From contig CM046443.1 of NCBI GenBank assembly GCA_025506515.1, positions 38,174,357 to 38,238,356 on the forward strand: DNA of 64,000 bases, written 5' to 3'. The stretch's first letter is position 1, and every line of letters starts with the position of its first letter. Positions 33,773 to 44,650 of the stretch are shown here, one piece after another. The DNA is from Flaveria trinervia (Eukaryota > Streptophyta > Magnoliopsida > Asterales > Asteraceae). Below the pieces are notes generated by a model that ran no database searches, was not told the DNA's origin, and worked only from the letters and a program-made list of their open reading frames with translations. The translations under genes and the position numbers were made by a program.

Positions 33773-35453
33773 TGATGGTTGTGCGGATAGTATATATATA
33801 TTTTGGTAAAGATTTATTGCACAGATTCAGTTTTAATTGGTTATTACTAATATTAAACGACACACACAAAAGGCAGTGAACCTGTCGTGTGGTAATAGAG
33901 TGTTGGTAAGAACCGAGTATCAATCCGTGGACACACCTAGCCTACTCAACAAATTTGATGTTTGACTATCAGATTTGGTTTTTGTTAAAGAAAATAATAA
34001 TTTGCGTTGGAAAGATTTTTTGGATTTAAAAATAAAAATAATAGAAAGGAAGTAAACTAAGATTTGAAGCATTTGGATTTAAAACCAGAGAATAAAAGTT
34101 ATCATTCTAATTAGATTCCACTTATGTAACCGTGATAAATTGGTTGTGTGATTTAAAGATATTGATTAATGTAATTATGTTAATGTTTATAAAGATGATC
34201 TGGCATGATTTCTCATCTATCCTACTACCGTAGTGACTTGATCCTGTCAGACTGAGTTTTACTACTCAGATCAAAGCCCTAGTAATGTAGGTAAATCTTT
34301 TGTGACCTATTTGACATACGATTTCTGAAAACATAACTTAATGTTAAAAAGAGAGTTGATCAGGTTCCTTCCTAACATATCATTAATTTTAGAAAATCGT
34401 AACAATTACTAAAGTTTCCAAACTAATAAAAGGGAACCCGCAAATGATCAGAAAGTTAAAGTGATACGATTTCTTATAACCATTTCTAGTTCATTAGCCA
34501 TGGATTTATTATGAAGACCGTTTTCACGAATGAAAGTTAATCATACGGTTTTTTCAACTTCGTATGACGATCACAATCACAAACCATAAATTTATAACTT
34601 CCCGTTCAAATGTAGATGCAATCCATCAATAGTTTTCCCAAGACCACCGTAACATTAACATAATATTTTTCACACCATTAGCTCATCACAAATTACATAA
34701 GTTTCATCCGATTAGGATGATAAAAAGAGTTTAGCTCATAATGAGCTTGAACATAACAACATATAACAAGAAGGTAGATATGTAATCATCGGTGAAATGG
34801 AGCAATCAAACCAATAATCCACAATGGATGGCGTTTAGAGGATCCCGAGCTTCTTCCAAGTGTTGTATGCACCTCCCGAGCCTTGAAATGACCTTGAAGT
34901 CTTGATTCTCGAGAGAGTTTTGCAAAGTAACTCTCCCACCAATGCTTGCCAAAAATGGTGAACTTAGACTTCTATTTATAGGCTTTCCGGAGTGTTTAAG
35001 CACGACCCCGTGCCTAAAAGGCATGGCCCCGTGCTAGTACAATGCCTACGAAAGTTGGTCGGCTCTTACATGCACGTTGTGTCGGGCACGGCCCCGTGCT
35101 AAATGGGGCACGACCCCGTGTTGGAGGTGGGGCACGGCCCCATGTCTACTTTAAGGGGACAGGTGTTTTGTCCTTGTCAGATGTCCAAACACGGGGGTGT
35201 GTTAATTTACCATGGGGGTGTGTTTCTGGCAAAGCATGGGGGCGTGCTAAAGAGGCACGGCCCCATGCTTGGACTCCAAAGCTCGGATTACTTCAATTTC
35301 TTGCTAATATGCTTCTTTTGTCCATTTTGCCCTTTTAAACACCTAAAAACATAATTTTACATTTTTAAGTATATTTTCATCATTTTAAGGAAGGTATAAG
35401 GAATAAATGATGTGCTTTTGATAGGATTTTTATGTATAATTTGGAGCACATCA
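33773..35453 (-). mobile_element. Element F 3' LTR
   Basis: 1,681 bp, plus-strand ends TGATGGTTGTG...GGAGCACATCA. It matches 46627-48326 almost base for base from about 34080 to 34800. It contains the GCACGGCCCCGTGC repeat cluster at about 34998-35270. Open frames within the LTR are not genes. Confidence 0.9.
34998..35270. repeat. GCACGGCCCCGTGC palindrome cluster (3' LTR copy)
   Basis: At least six near-palindromic units of the type GCACGRCCCCGTGC, plus CACGGGGGTGTG half-units, are present in about 270 bp. The 5' LTR copy of the cluster (about 47850-48140) has one extra unit. Confidence 0.8.
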
Positions 35454-35472
35454 AACATCCCCACATTTGAAC
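35454..35472 (-). promoter_or_regulatory. Element F polypurine tract
   Basis: The minus strand reads AAATGTGGGGATGTT directly before the 3' LTR. Confidence 0.7.
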
Positions 35473-37883
35473 TTTGCTTATCCTCAAACAAAAATCACTT
35501 AAAATGACAAATCCACCAAAAACCAAATAAAACAAATTATAATATGTATTTCAAGAAATATGCAAGTAAACATTATTTTCATCCAAATATAAATATTCTA
35601 AGCACATGTAAAATGATATCTTATCAGGCAATAGATTTGTAAAGATTATTATCATGCAAAAATCCACACTTCTCACGAGATGCGCTCATTCTCGGCTCAA
35701 TATATGGAGTCATAATCAAGATTAAGTATGACTAATACACTCAATTGCCTTGTATGAATACGTGTGAACTCATATGCTTATTAAGGGATCAAATCTCCAC
35801 CTACTTAGATATTACTTGTATAAATCATTAGGTCTTTGATGGGTTGTAATTTGGCTCAGGCTCGGTATGGAATATTGGAAAAAATGGCTAATTGCTAAAG
35901 ACGACGGTCTTGGCTTATTTTTCTAACATAAACTACAAGGAAAGCAATAAAGGTTCCTATACAATACTTCAAGCTAGAAAGGATATGCTAGCTTGAGGAC
36001 TCGTTTAAGGTCAGATTGTCAAGACCGTATTTTGCTTTCAAGAATCGTACTTAATCTTTTACCGAAGATACACGAAACTTTCCTTTCTCAAGGATGTTCG
36101 GCTTGAAGCCTAATAGCACCCAATCGGATTAGTTCTGTGTATTCGTATTGAGATTCAGTTTGATTGTTTTTGCATTTTCCATTATGGAACCAATTTCGAC
36201 AATTCGGGCATCTTTCATATCTTTTTGCCCGTCTCTTTATAGTACTTTTTGAAATCCCATAAAATGGCGGAACTTGTTCCTTTTTTCGCCATTTCTTTCT
36301 TGCGTCAAACGTGAGATTGAAAATTTGTTTGCGGATTTCCGCGGGAAGTCCTGGTTTTGCGTGATGAAGGCAACAAAGTGAATTGAAATTAAAAGAATGC
36401 ATTCCAGTTCTTTAAGGTCTGCCAGTAAAAGACCATATATTTTTTTAAATAAGCCAAAAACATGTCCTTAATGAAAACGAGGTTTGTTGAAGGCTTTTGG
36501 TTAAGTGACTTGGTGACTCGGGTGATTGAAAGATAAAAACGTTTAAGCTCAACGGGGCTAACTAAAGTTGATGTTCGGGTAAGGAAAGTTAAAGAGAATG
36601 GTTGGGGCTCGAATGGTTAAGGTCACCTAGTGCCTAACTTATTTTTATGCAACAAATACTAATTAAGGTCTTGAAATGCATACCAAAGCAAGTTCTAATC
36701 ACACGTATCATATGGCACCCTCAATTAAATCTAGAATGAAAGTAGAATTGTAGTGTGCAAAAGCTGTTTAAGGCTTAAAAATAAACTCACATATGGATGG
36801 AATTGGGTACAAGTGCTTCATTTTATATGATTAAATATTTTACTAGATTAGACTATTGCTTTTAAGGATATCACAAAAAGAAACATTTTCAATTTTATTT
36901 GGACGTCATGAATTTACTTTTTTACTTCCCGAAAACGTATATTTATAATTTGGTTTATCAAAAACTAAATTTTTGGCTTCTTGTCACAAAAATTACTTAG
37001 TAAGTGATCTTTTCTTAAAAGTTTTAAATTTGGACCTTTTAAGCAAAGTCAAATGCATTACTCCCATCCCCACACTTAAAATTCACATTGTCCTCAATGA
37101 GATTAACATATTCAAGATCGAGAAAGGTAATGAAATAACTCCCTTAAAAATGATGAATTTTTCACTTGTGTTTGGTTGGCCTCGTGTTGTTAAAATCCTT
37201 GGTATCACCTAAAATGTCACCAATTTAATAAAAGCATTAAAATCCTAAACAAACAAAATAAAAACAAAACGACATAAATTAAAAGATAGATTGGCACAAA
37301 ACAATTGTGTCGGGTCCCTGAAAATGATATGGTTTTCAAGGGCTTTGTCGGGGGATATCCCACCACTCATGGTACATTCGGTTCCTAATGTACGTGACAT
37401 CGTTGCTGAGGTCATCGACTCGGGAATGCAGACTTTCGACTCGGTTGAAGGCTTGTTGGGCATATTCAAATAATCACCTTGCATGGTCGCTAGTTGTTTG
37501 TATAGACCCGTAAAGGTCTAACATGGTGGGAATTCCCTTGTACGTGAACCTAAAGATCCAACTCCGGTTCCTTCCGGCTGTATTGGCATGTTGAGATCCA
37601 TAATTATTTCTTCGGGGTCCGCCGGATCCCAGATTGTCCCTTCTTATCCATGAATCTCAGCTGCCCATTGGTAGGCTTGTCACCATGTACATGCTTGTGC
37701 AAATACTCAAGTCTAATAGTCCCGACATCACACCTTCAGTTCCCTCAGTGTTATAATCATAGCTCTCATATAAGTTCAAAATCTAGCTTCCGCCAAACAT
37801 GGGTGTTGGAGCCCCTGCAATCGCATTCCTGGCAAAAAGATTACAAAACAAATACCAATATTACACGGCAAATGATTAACCAT
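35473..37883 (-). other. Element F 3' non-coding region
   Basis: Mostly AT-rich sequence with no long frames, as expected for the region between the Athila ORF and the 3' LTR. From about 37640 to 37880 broken frames may still belong to the C-terminus of that ORF (the minus strand shows RNAIAGAPTPMFGGS). The exception is the intact cysteine-rich ORF at 36088-36402, annotated separately. Confidence 0.6.
36088..36402 (-). CDS. Intact 104-aa cysteine-rich basic ORF, similar in pattern to plant RNA virus nucleic-acid-binding proteins
   Basis: The frame is complete, from ATG at 36402-36400 to a stop at 36088. Residues about 16-45 are LPAEIRKQIFNL followed by a basic, Trp-containing segment (DARKKWRKK). 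Next come YGISKSTIKRRAKRYERC and the zinc-finger-like CPNCRNWFHNGKC, spaced C-x2-C-x4-H-x3-C. The tail has LIRLGAIRL. The combination of GxS, a run of Arg/Lys, a Cys/His cluster and a closing basic hydrophobic segment is the plan of the small nucleic-acid-binding protein of Betaflexiviridae and allied plant viruses (Pfam Viral_NABP), which act in RNA binding and silencing suppression. It lies on element F's coding strand, yet I know of no such protein in Athila elements. I infer a captured viral fragment. An unrecognised Athila accessory ORF is the alternative. No coat-protein sequence is evident upstream. Confidence 0.6.
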   Translation of the reverse strand: MHSFNFNSLCCLHHAKPGLPAEIRKQIFNLTFDARKKWRKKEQVPPFYGISKSTIKRRAKRYERCPNCRNWFHNGKCKNNQTESQYEYTELIRLGAIRLQAEHP

Positions 37884-38504
37884 TCAATATAAAATGAACA
37901 AGTCCCTCAAGTTAACAACTCCCTCGCTTTGACCACGAGCTGTTATGGAATGACTAAGTAACCGATAAATGTATCGCAGCAGCGGGGCTCGTATCTGACT
38001 GGTTTTTGTTTTACTCGAGTTGAACCCTCCGATTCCAATCCGCTCCCAAAATGCTTTCCTCATTGCACCACTTTCTACGTCTTTACTTTCCTTGTCTGGG
38101 AAGGTATGGTACGCCGGCATTCCAGATATTGCTTCCTCCTCCATTTCTTGTTCTGTGTAGATCCCGAGATAGACAGCGAACAAGGCAATGGATGTTTTGT
38201 GCCAATGTCCAGCAAGTCTAAATGAAACTGCATTATTATCCCAAGGGTCAGAGTCTTTCATGCTAAATTTGAAAGATGCTAAAAATTCAAGAGTTAGTTC
38301 ATAAATGGAAGGTCTATTTTGTGAGAATAAACGCTTCCATTGGACACTTAATAATCTATTGTATCTTTCTAGCTGTCCGACTGTCGGTAGTGTTTCTTCA
38401 TCTGCTTGTAAGTTGGATCTTTCGACCCTTTGAAGCAGTCTTTGAAGTCTATCATGACACCATCTCTCATGGCTCCCTTGAAAACGTAAGTAGGGATGAT
38501 TCAT
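37884..38504 (-). pseudogene. Athila ORF (ORF downstream of pol), partly open
   Basis: A 206-codon open frame shows YELTLEFLASFKF, FRLAGHWHKTSIALFAVYLGIYTEQEM, FWERIGIGGFN and LLRYIYRLLSHSITARGQSEGVVNLRDLFILY. These match the conserved core of the plant Athila ORF (Pfam ATHILA), found between integrase and the 3' LTR in this lineage. It is sometimes called env-like because of its position, and its role is unknown. The usual protein is longer. Here the frame closes after ILY, and further pieces downstream are broken. On the 5' side the frame starts at MNHPYLRFQG, and more N-terminal sequence is not open. Confidence 0.82.
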
Positions 38505-40241
38505 GATCCTGAAATTTCAAAAATAAGTTAATCGATACAAAACAAATTTCTTGAGCAGTTTCATCATATTAGTGAAAATCATGTGTTTTTCAAGACATAA
38601 CATCATAATGATTCAACTCATGTTCAAAAAAGTTAAAAATTTATTATCCAAGGAAAAAATTGTTGAACATGGGGGTGCGTTTTGTGAGACGTGGGGGTGC
38701 GGTAAACATGGTAAGGCATGGAATCTTGACTCGAGCACGCGTGGTTGTGTTTGTAATTGTTGATTAAGCATGGGTTTAACATTTTCTTGCTTTAAAAATC
38801 AAAGATTATACGTTAACATTTTAATCATTTGTTAATAATTCAAGATACCCAAAATATATTTTATGTTTAATACACTTAGGGATGATGAACAAATATTTCA
38901 TCACGAATTGTGAAGATAGTCTTGTTAACAATAAAAGGAAAAAAATAATTAACTAACTAAACATACTAATAACTAACGAAACATACTAATTAACACTAAT
39001 GTACTTACAAGAATAAACATGAACAAGTAGGTTGAAAGCATTCATCATTCCCTAAAACGTTTAAGAATTAGTCTTTACATATAATTGCTAGGATTTCGGT
39101 TGTATAGAGACCTAATCACCTAACTACATGTAAATGACTTTCATAATCAAAGGAACTAGCATACTAATCACGGGGTGAAAAAGATGAAAGAAAAATAGAA
39201 AACAAGGTGAAAATGAAAGTGGATACGGCTTTCCAGGAAATTGAGGTCGGTATTTATCATGCAAAATTGAAGAGGAACAAGACAAAAGGCTGAAATATGT
39301 CAGCTTGTGTCATTTTTTGTCAAATACGAGGGCGTGCCTCCTTAAGCACGGGGTCGTGTTCATGTGTTGTGTTTGGTTACAATCTTTTGTTGTTCCATTT
39401 TTCAGTTTCACGCGTTATGTAATTTTCCCGGTTAAGTTTTATCACTTCCAAATCAGAAAAAATACGAAAATAGTCCTAGAGTTAAATAACACAAGCCACA
39501 TTGACAATTACATTTCCTGGGGTCCTATGGTTACACGATACGTTAAAAGCCGAGAATCTGAAACTGCAAAACCAGACTCTTTAACGCGCAACGGCGCACT
39601 TAGCATATCACGAAATGCTTCTAAAAGAAACCTCCACATGTTTCATGTGGAAGGTTCGGGATGGGATAGTGAGAAGTGTGGTTGCTCAATTCCGCAAGCT
39701 GCCGGTTAATGGAAATGAGTTCCTCGCTCATCTGTTGAACTTTTTGGATAAGTTCAGCTAAGCGTTGGGATGTAGCGAGGTTCATTTCAATTAGTTGCTT
39801 GATTAGTTCATGCAGCTTGAAGTAATATTCTTGAGTCGTTGGCTCTCGTGTTTCAGTACACGGTTTTTTCGCAGGATTCCAGTTGGAACTTCCGTGCTTG
39901 ATTCTTTCATTTTCAAATGTTTTTAAACATGAGTGAGTGTGATGAAAGAATGGAACAAGTGTGGTATTTATATACAAGTTGTGGAAAGTGAACATGGGGG
40001 CGTGCTTGGCTAGGCACGGCCCCGTGCTTGTCAGAATTCGTCTTAAATTCGATCTGCAACATTCCAGAGTCGTCAGCGGAGATCATGGAAAGAAATTTGT
40101 CAGAGACATGGGGGCGTGCTTGATGAGGCACAGCCCCGTGCTTGCGCTTGTGAGATCTTAAAAACTGTTAAAAAGTAAGAAAAATTTATGTATTGGTGCC
40201 GCGTTTAAGTTTCGGGTCTTCGACACGACCCTTCCCCACAC
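38505..40241 (-). other. Element F spacer between integrase and the Athila ORF
   Basis: Mostly non-coding. An open piece at 39621-39995 encodes a leucine-patterned, Glu/Gln-rich stretch (LIQKVQQMSEELISINRQLAEL) that could form a coiled coil and may be an N-terminal part of the Athila ORF. GCACGGCCCCGTG-type repeats recur at about 38665-38745, 39328-39358 and 39990-40145, the same motif as in the LTR. Confidence 0.55.
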
Positions 40242-41423
40242 TTAGTTTTCGTTGGGGCGGAGGTGTAATTCCTCCAATGGAATCTTGGTTGGTCCATTGT
40301 TATACAGTTTCAAACGATGACCATTTACTTTGAAACTTAAACCTTCGTGGTTATAAATTTAAATGGCACCATTTATAAACACGTTTTTGATCGTATAAGG
40401 TCCAGACCAACGTGATTTCAGTTTTTCGGGAAACAAACGTAAACGAGAGTTATACAGTAAGACACGTTCTCCCACATGAAATCATTTTGTGTTCTTTAAT
40501 CGAGCGTCATGGAATTTCCTTTTCTTTTCTTTGTAAACCCTAGCGTTTTCATTCGATTGTTCTCTCAATTCCTCAAATTCGTGAATTTGTAGGAAGCGAT
40601 TCTTTCCTGCAAGGTCTTGGTCCAAGTTTGCTGCTTTAAGTGACCAAAAGGCCTTGTGCTCTAGTTCCACAGGTAGATGACACGACTTCCCTTAAACTAG
40701 TTTAAACGGTGTTGTGCCGATGGGAGTCTTATAGGCTGTTCGAAAAGCCCATAATGCATCATCTAACTTGGTAGACCAGTCCTTGTGATTTTGACCTACA
40801 GTTTTCTCAAGGATTCGTTTGATGCCTCGGTTAGTGACTTCAGCTTGCCCATTCGCTTGTGGATGGTAAGCAGTTGTAAAGCGATGGTGAACTGCATAAC
40901 GCGCCATTGCTTGTTCGAGCTGATTGTTACAGAAATGAGTTCCTCGGTCACTAGTTAGAGCTTAGAGGGCACCAAACTGATAAAATAGTTTCTTGAGGAA
41001 TTTGACAATGTTTCTTGCATCATTAGTAGGTAGGGCTTGAGCTTCAGCCCATTTTGAGACGTAATTAACTGGTACCAAGATGAAACGATTGCCAAATGAC
41101 ACTGGGAATGGCCCCATGAAATCAATACCCCATATATCAGATATCTCACATACTTGAACTGGTTTCTAAGGCATCTCATCCCGTGTTGAGATATTGGTTG
41201 CTCTTTGACATGCAGCATAGGTGCGTACTATGTTGTGAGCATCTTTGAAGATCGTGGGCCAGTAAAATCCAGAGTCAAATACTTTTTTGGCTGCTAAGGT
41301 TGCTTCATGGTGTCCTCCGGTGGGTCCTTCATGACAGTGCCTTAGAATTTGTTCTACTTCTCTTCCGTATACGCATCTTCGAATGAGTTGGTCTGCACCG
41401 ATTCTGAATAGATATGGGTCTTC
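40242..41423 (-). pseudogene. Element F integrase
   Basis: Minus frames read, in order: HCHEGPTGGHHEATLAAKK and VRTYAACQR (zinc-binding region, with the first Cys of the pair changed to Tyr), DIWGIDFMGPFP (first catalytic Asp), TSDRGTHFCN (second Asp) and NGQAEVTNRGIKRILEKTV (catalytic Glu). The C-terminal part has KAFWSLKAANLD and LFPEKLKSRWSGPYTI. The frame ends at the stop 40242-40244. Four or five stops interrupt it. Catalytic residues survive, but the zinc-binding site is damaged. Confidence 0.88.
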
Positions 41424-44215
41424 CTAATAGTAATGTTTGATATCAGTAAAGAACTTCTTCTTTTGCTGATAAGTCATTCCCTTGAGAAGGATTCCGCTTG
41501 CTAAGTAATTTGCAAAAGCGGCAAACCAAGAATGTTCTTCGATTGAGGATTGAATGTGAATAAGGAATTCGTGAGGAAAGTTGTCATTTATTATGGCTTC
41601 CTCAGTTTGTGAAGGACTTGAATCCTCGAGACGCGAGAGATGATCAACCGCTAGATTTTCTGCTCCTTTCTTATCATGAATTTTGATGTCAAATTCTTGA
41701 AGCAGAAGGATCCAATGAATCAATCATGGCTTTGCATCTTGTTTGTTGAACAAATAACGAAGGGCTGCATGATCGGTGGAAACAATTGTTTTTGAAAGGA
41801 TGAGATATGAGCGGAATTTGTCAAATGCGAAAACTACCGCAAGAAGTTCTTTTTCGATGGTGGTGTATTTTTCTTGTGCGTCATTTAGGGTTTTTCTCCT
41901 ATAATGAATTAGGTGAAATTGCTTGTCTTTCCTTTGTCCTAATACAGCTCCTACCGCAAAATTGCTTGCGTCGCACATGATTTCAAATGGTAGCGTCCAA
42001 TTTGGGGAAAGCATGATTGGAGCGGTTACCAGCCTCTCTTTAAGCAATTTGAATGCACTAATCCATTTTTCAGATAATACGAATTGAGCATCTTTCTCGA
42101 GAAGTTGAGTCATTGGTCGAGTGATTTTTGAGAAATCTTTGAAGAAATGACGGTAGAATCCTGCATGACCTAGGAAACTTCTGATATCTTTCACAGTTGT
42201 GGGATGTGGAAGTTTAGAAATAGTGTCGACTTTGGCTTGATCGACTTCAAGCCCTGCTCGAGGGAGTTTGTGTCCTAACACTATTCCTTCCGTAACCATG
42301 AAGTGGCACTTTTCCCAGTTTAAAACAAGGTTAGAATCTTCACATCTAACCAGCATCTTTTCTAGATTTTCAAGACATTGCTTAAATGAGTTTCCAAAGA
42401 TGGAGAAGTCATCCATGAAAACTTCCATTGAGTATTCAATCATGTCATGAAAAATTGCTACCATGCATCTTTGAATTGTAGCAGGAGCATTACCCAATCC
42501 AAAGGGCATTCGCCGATAAGAAAATATGCTATATGGGCAGGTGAATGTCGTCTTCTCTTGATCTTCGGGAACAATAGGGATTTGAAAATAACCTGAGAAA
42601 CCGTCCAGGAAACAATAGAACATTTTTCCAGATAATCTCTCAAGCATTTTGTCAATGCAAGGATGCAGGATCGTTTAAGGGCTTGAACACAATTACAACA
42701 CAACAACACAATGAGAAGATTAACTAAACTTTTAATCAAACAGTGAACTAGGTAACCAAAGGTGATACAAAGAACACAAGTAAAGCAAAAGACAGAACAA
42801 GAGAGTATAGTTTTCAAGGGAGCAGTATATTACTTCTCAAGTTCTTTTACAAGTGTTACAAAGCATATTGAAGATACAAGAAACTTGAAATACTTATACT
42901 ACAACCTACAGCCGGCTATACTATGAAAGCCAGCTGGATACAATTGACTAGACACTAACAAAATCAATTGTAGAATCAAAAGGCATATCTGCCTTTTGAC
43001 CTTGTGACTATGACATGCCATAGCTCACATCCTTATACATTACAAAAAGGATAAAGTACATAAAGTGGAAAGTTTCAGACTCAAGACCTCAATGTACAGT
43101 TACCAAAAGCATGGACCTTTTCACCAACTCTTGTAAGTTGGTGACTTATCAGAGACGCAGCGGAAAAGATGCTTTATGGAACAGTACATCAGATAAAGCA
43201 TGTGTACTAAAAGTCTTCGGAAGAAATCTGTCTTCATAGGGTGAAGCTTCGGAAGACTTTGTCTCTTGAAGCTTCAGAAGACTTCATGTTTGGCTTCGGA
43301 AGATATTGGTCTTGACTTCGGAAGATTTTACACTTAGAATGTTTTTCTAATGTATTGTGTAAAACTTCCGAAGCATTCTTCACTTCAGTACTTAGTGCAT
43401 GTTGCTGAGACACTTTGGATGTTTTGGGTTGCATCAGACTTAAGGAATCCTTACAAAGGAAGAGGGAAGTGATCTTTCCTTGTGGTGTCATTGAGTTTGC
43501 GATAGTCTATGCAAACTCTCAATCCGGTAACCGTACGAGTGGGAATAAGCTCATTCTTCTCGTTAGTTACAACAGTCATTCCTCCTTTCTTTGGAACAAC
43601 TTGGACGGGACTGACCCAAGGTGAATCAGAAATATGGTAAATCAAACCAGCATCTAGCAGTTTGATTACTTCTTTCTTCACCACCTCTTGCATGCTCGGG
43701 TTTAAACGTCTTTGTGGTTGAATGATGGATTTGAAGTTCTCCTCCATCAATATTTTATGAGTGCAAAAGGATGGATTGATTCCCTTGATGTTCATGATTT
43801 TCCATGCAATTGCTTGTTTGTGTGCCTTAAGCACATTGAGCAACTTGTTCATCTCATCAATTGATAAGGCGGATGAGATTATCACATGAAGTTGAGTTGT
43901 CTTTTCAAGAAAAGCGTATTCGAGATGAGATGGAAGTTCTTTGAGCTCTAAATCTAGAGGGTCTTCTATAGAAGGTTTGGCTTTTGGTTCCAGATCTTGC
44001 TCAATGATCTCAAATGCTTCTTGATGAAGTGTTGTTTCATCAACTTCAACTTCTGGGATGATTTGGTTCTCACAGATGGGTTCGCTGATTTGGACTTCTA
44101 TTAATTGAGTGATGCAAGCTTCATTTTGAAGGGTTTTCTCCAGATGACAACTTATGATCGAATCGCAAGCATCAATGTAATAGATTGAGTCATCATGATG
44201 TTGAGGGTGTTTCAT
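41424..44215 (-). pseudogene. Element F reverse transcriptase-RNase H, split by a solo LTR
   Basis: The first part (43461-44215) runs from an acidic linker through SFCTHKILMEENFK and VVPKKGG to GLRVCIDYRKLNDTTRKDHFPLP, RT blocks 1-2. It is cut at 43460 by a copia solo LTR. The second part (41724-42663) resumes at MLERLSGKMFYCFLDGFSGY and includes TFTCPYSIFSYRRMPFGLGNAPATIQRCM, the catalytic FMDD (about 42408-42419), IRSFLGHAGFYR, and RNase H blocks such as FEIMCDASNFAVGAVLGQ and YTTIEKELLAVVFAFDKFR. A stop follows DAKP; the frame goes on to VDHLSRLED (41424-41723). Excluding the LTR, the gene is nearly open. Confidence 0.92.
42664..43455 (-). mobile_element. Solo LTR of copia family A inside element F's RT
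   Basis: 792 bp, plus-strand ends TGCAGGATCG...GAATCCTTACA, homologous to the element A LTRs. It is flanked by the perfect target duplication AAGGA (42659-42663 and 43456-43460). No primer site or internal sequence adjoins it. Removing the LTR and one copy of the duplication rejoins the RT frame, as far as I can see. Confidence 0.93.
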
Positions 44216-44389
44216 GGATTGGCCTATATCAAAAATTACTTCCTCCTCGTCTACTCTAAGCGTGAGTTTACCTGTACAAACATCAATAAGGGCTCGAGCA
44301 GTCGCTAAGAAAGGTCGACCTAGGATAAGAGGAACATTTTGTCCTCATCCATGTCAAGGATCACAAAAACAATGGGAAATACGAATTTG

Positions 44390-44650
44390 TCAATTTTAAC
44401 TAAGAGAGTTTCAACGATGCCCCTAGGATATTTGACAAAACGGTTAGCTAACTAGATGATCATACGGGTAGGTCTAGGTTCACCTAGGTTTAATTTTTTG
44501 AAAACCGCATAAGGCATAAGGTTAATGCTTGCACCTAAATCAATTAACGCGTTACTGACAGAAAGATTTCCTATTAGGCAAGGTATGGTGAAACTTCCTG
44601 GATCAGTCATCTTTTAAGGCAGTTTGTTTTGAAGAACTGTAGAGCATTCC
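44390..44650 (-). pseudogene. Element F aspartic protease (decayed)
   Basis: The minus strand carries IDLGASINLMPYAVFKK, with the DLGAS active-site motif at 44541-44527. Athila-type elements show this form of the D-S/T-G protease motif. Neighbouring frames are interrupted, so only the core is readable. Confidence 0.7.

Noticed and set aside
35042..35338. 98- and 83-codon plus ORFs rich in Gly/Arg/His
   Set aside because: They lie in the element F LTR and read the GCACGGCCCCGTGC repeats.
43234..43491. 85-codon minus ORF
   Set aside because: It spans the copia solo LTR and its junction with the RT; no homology.
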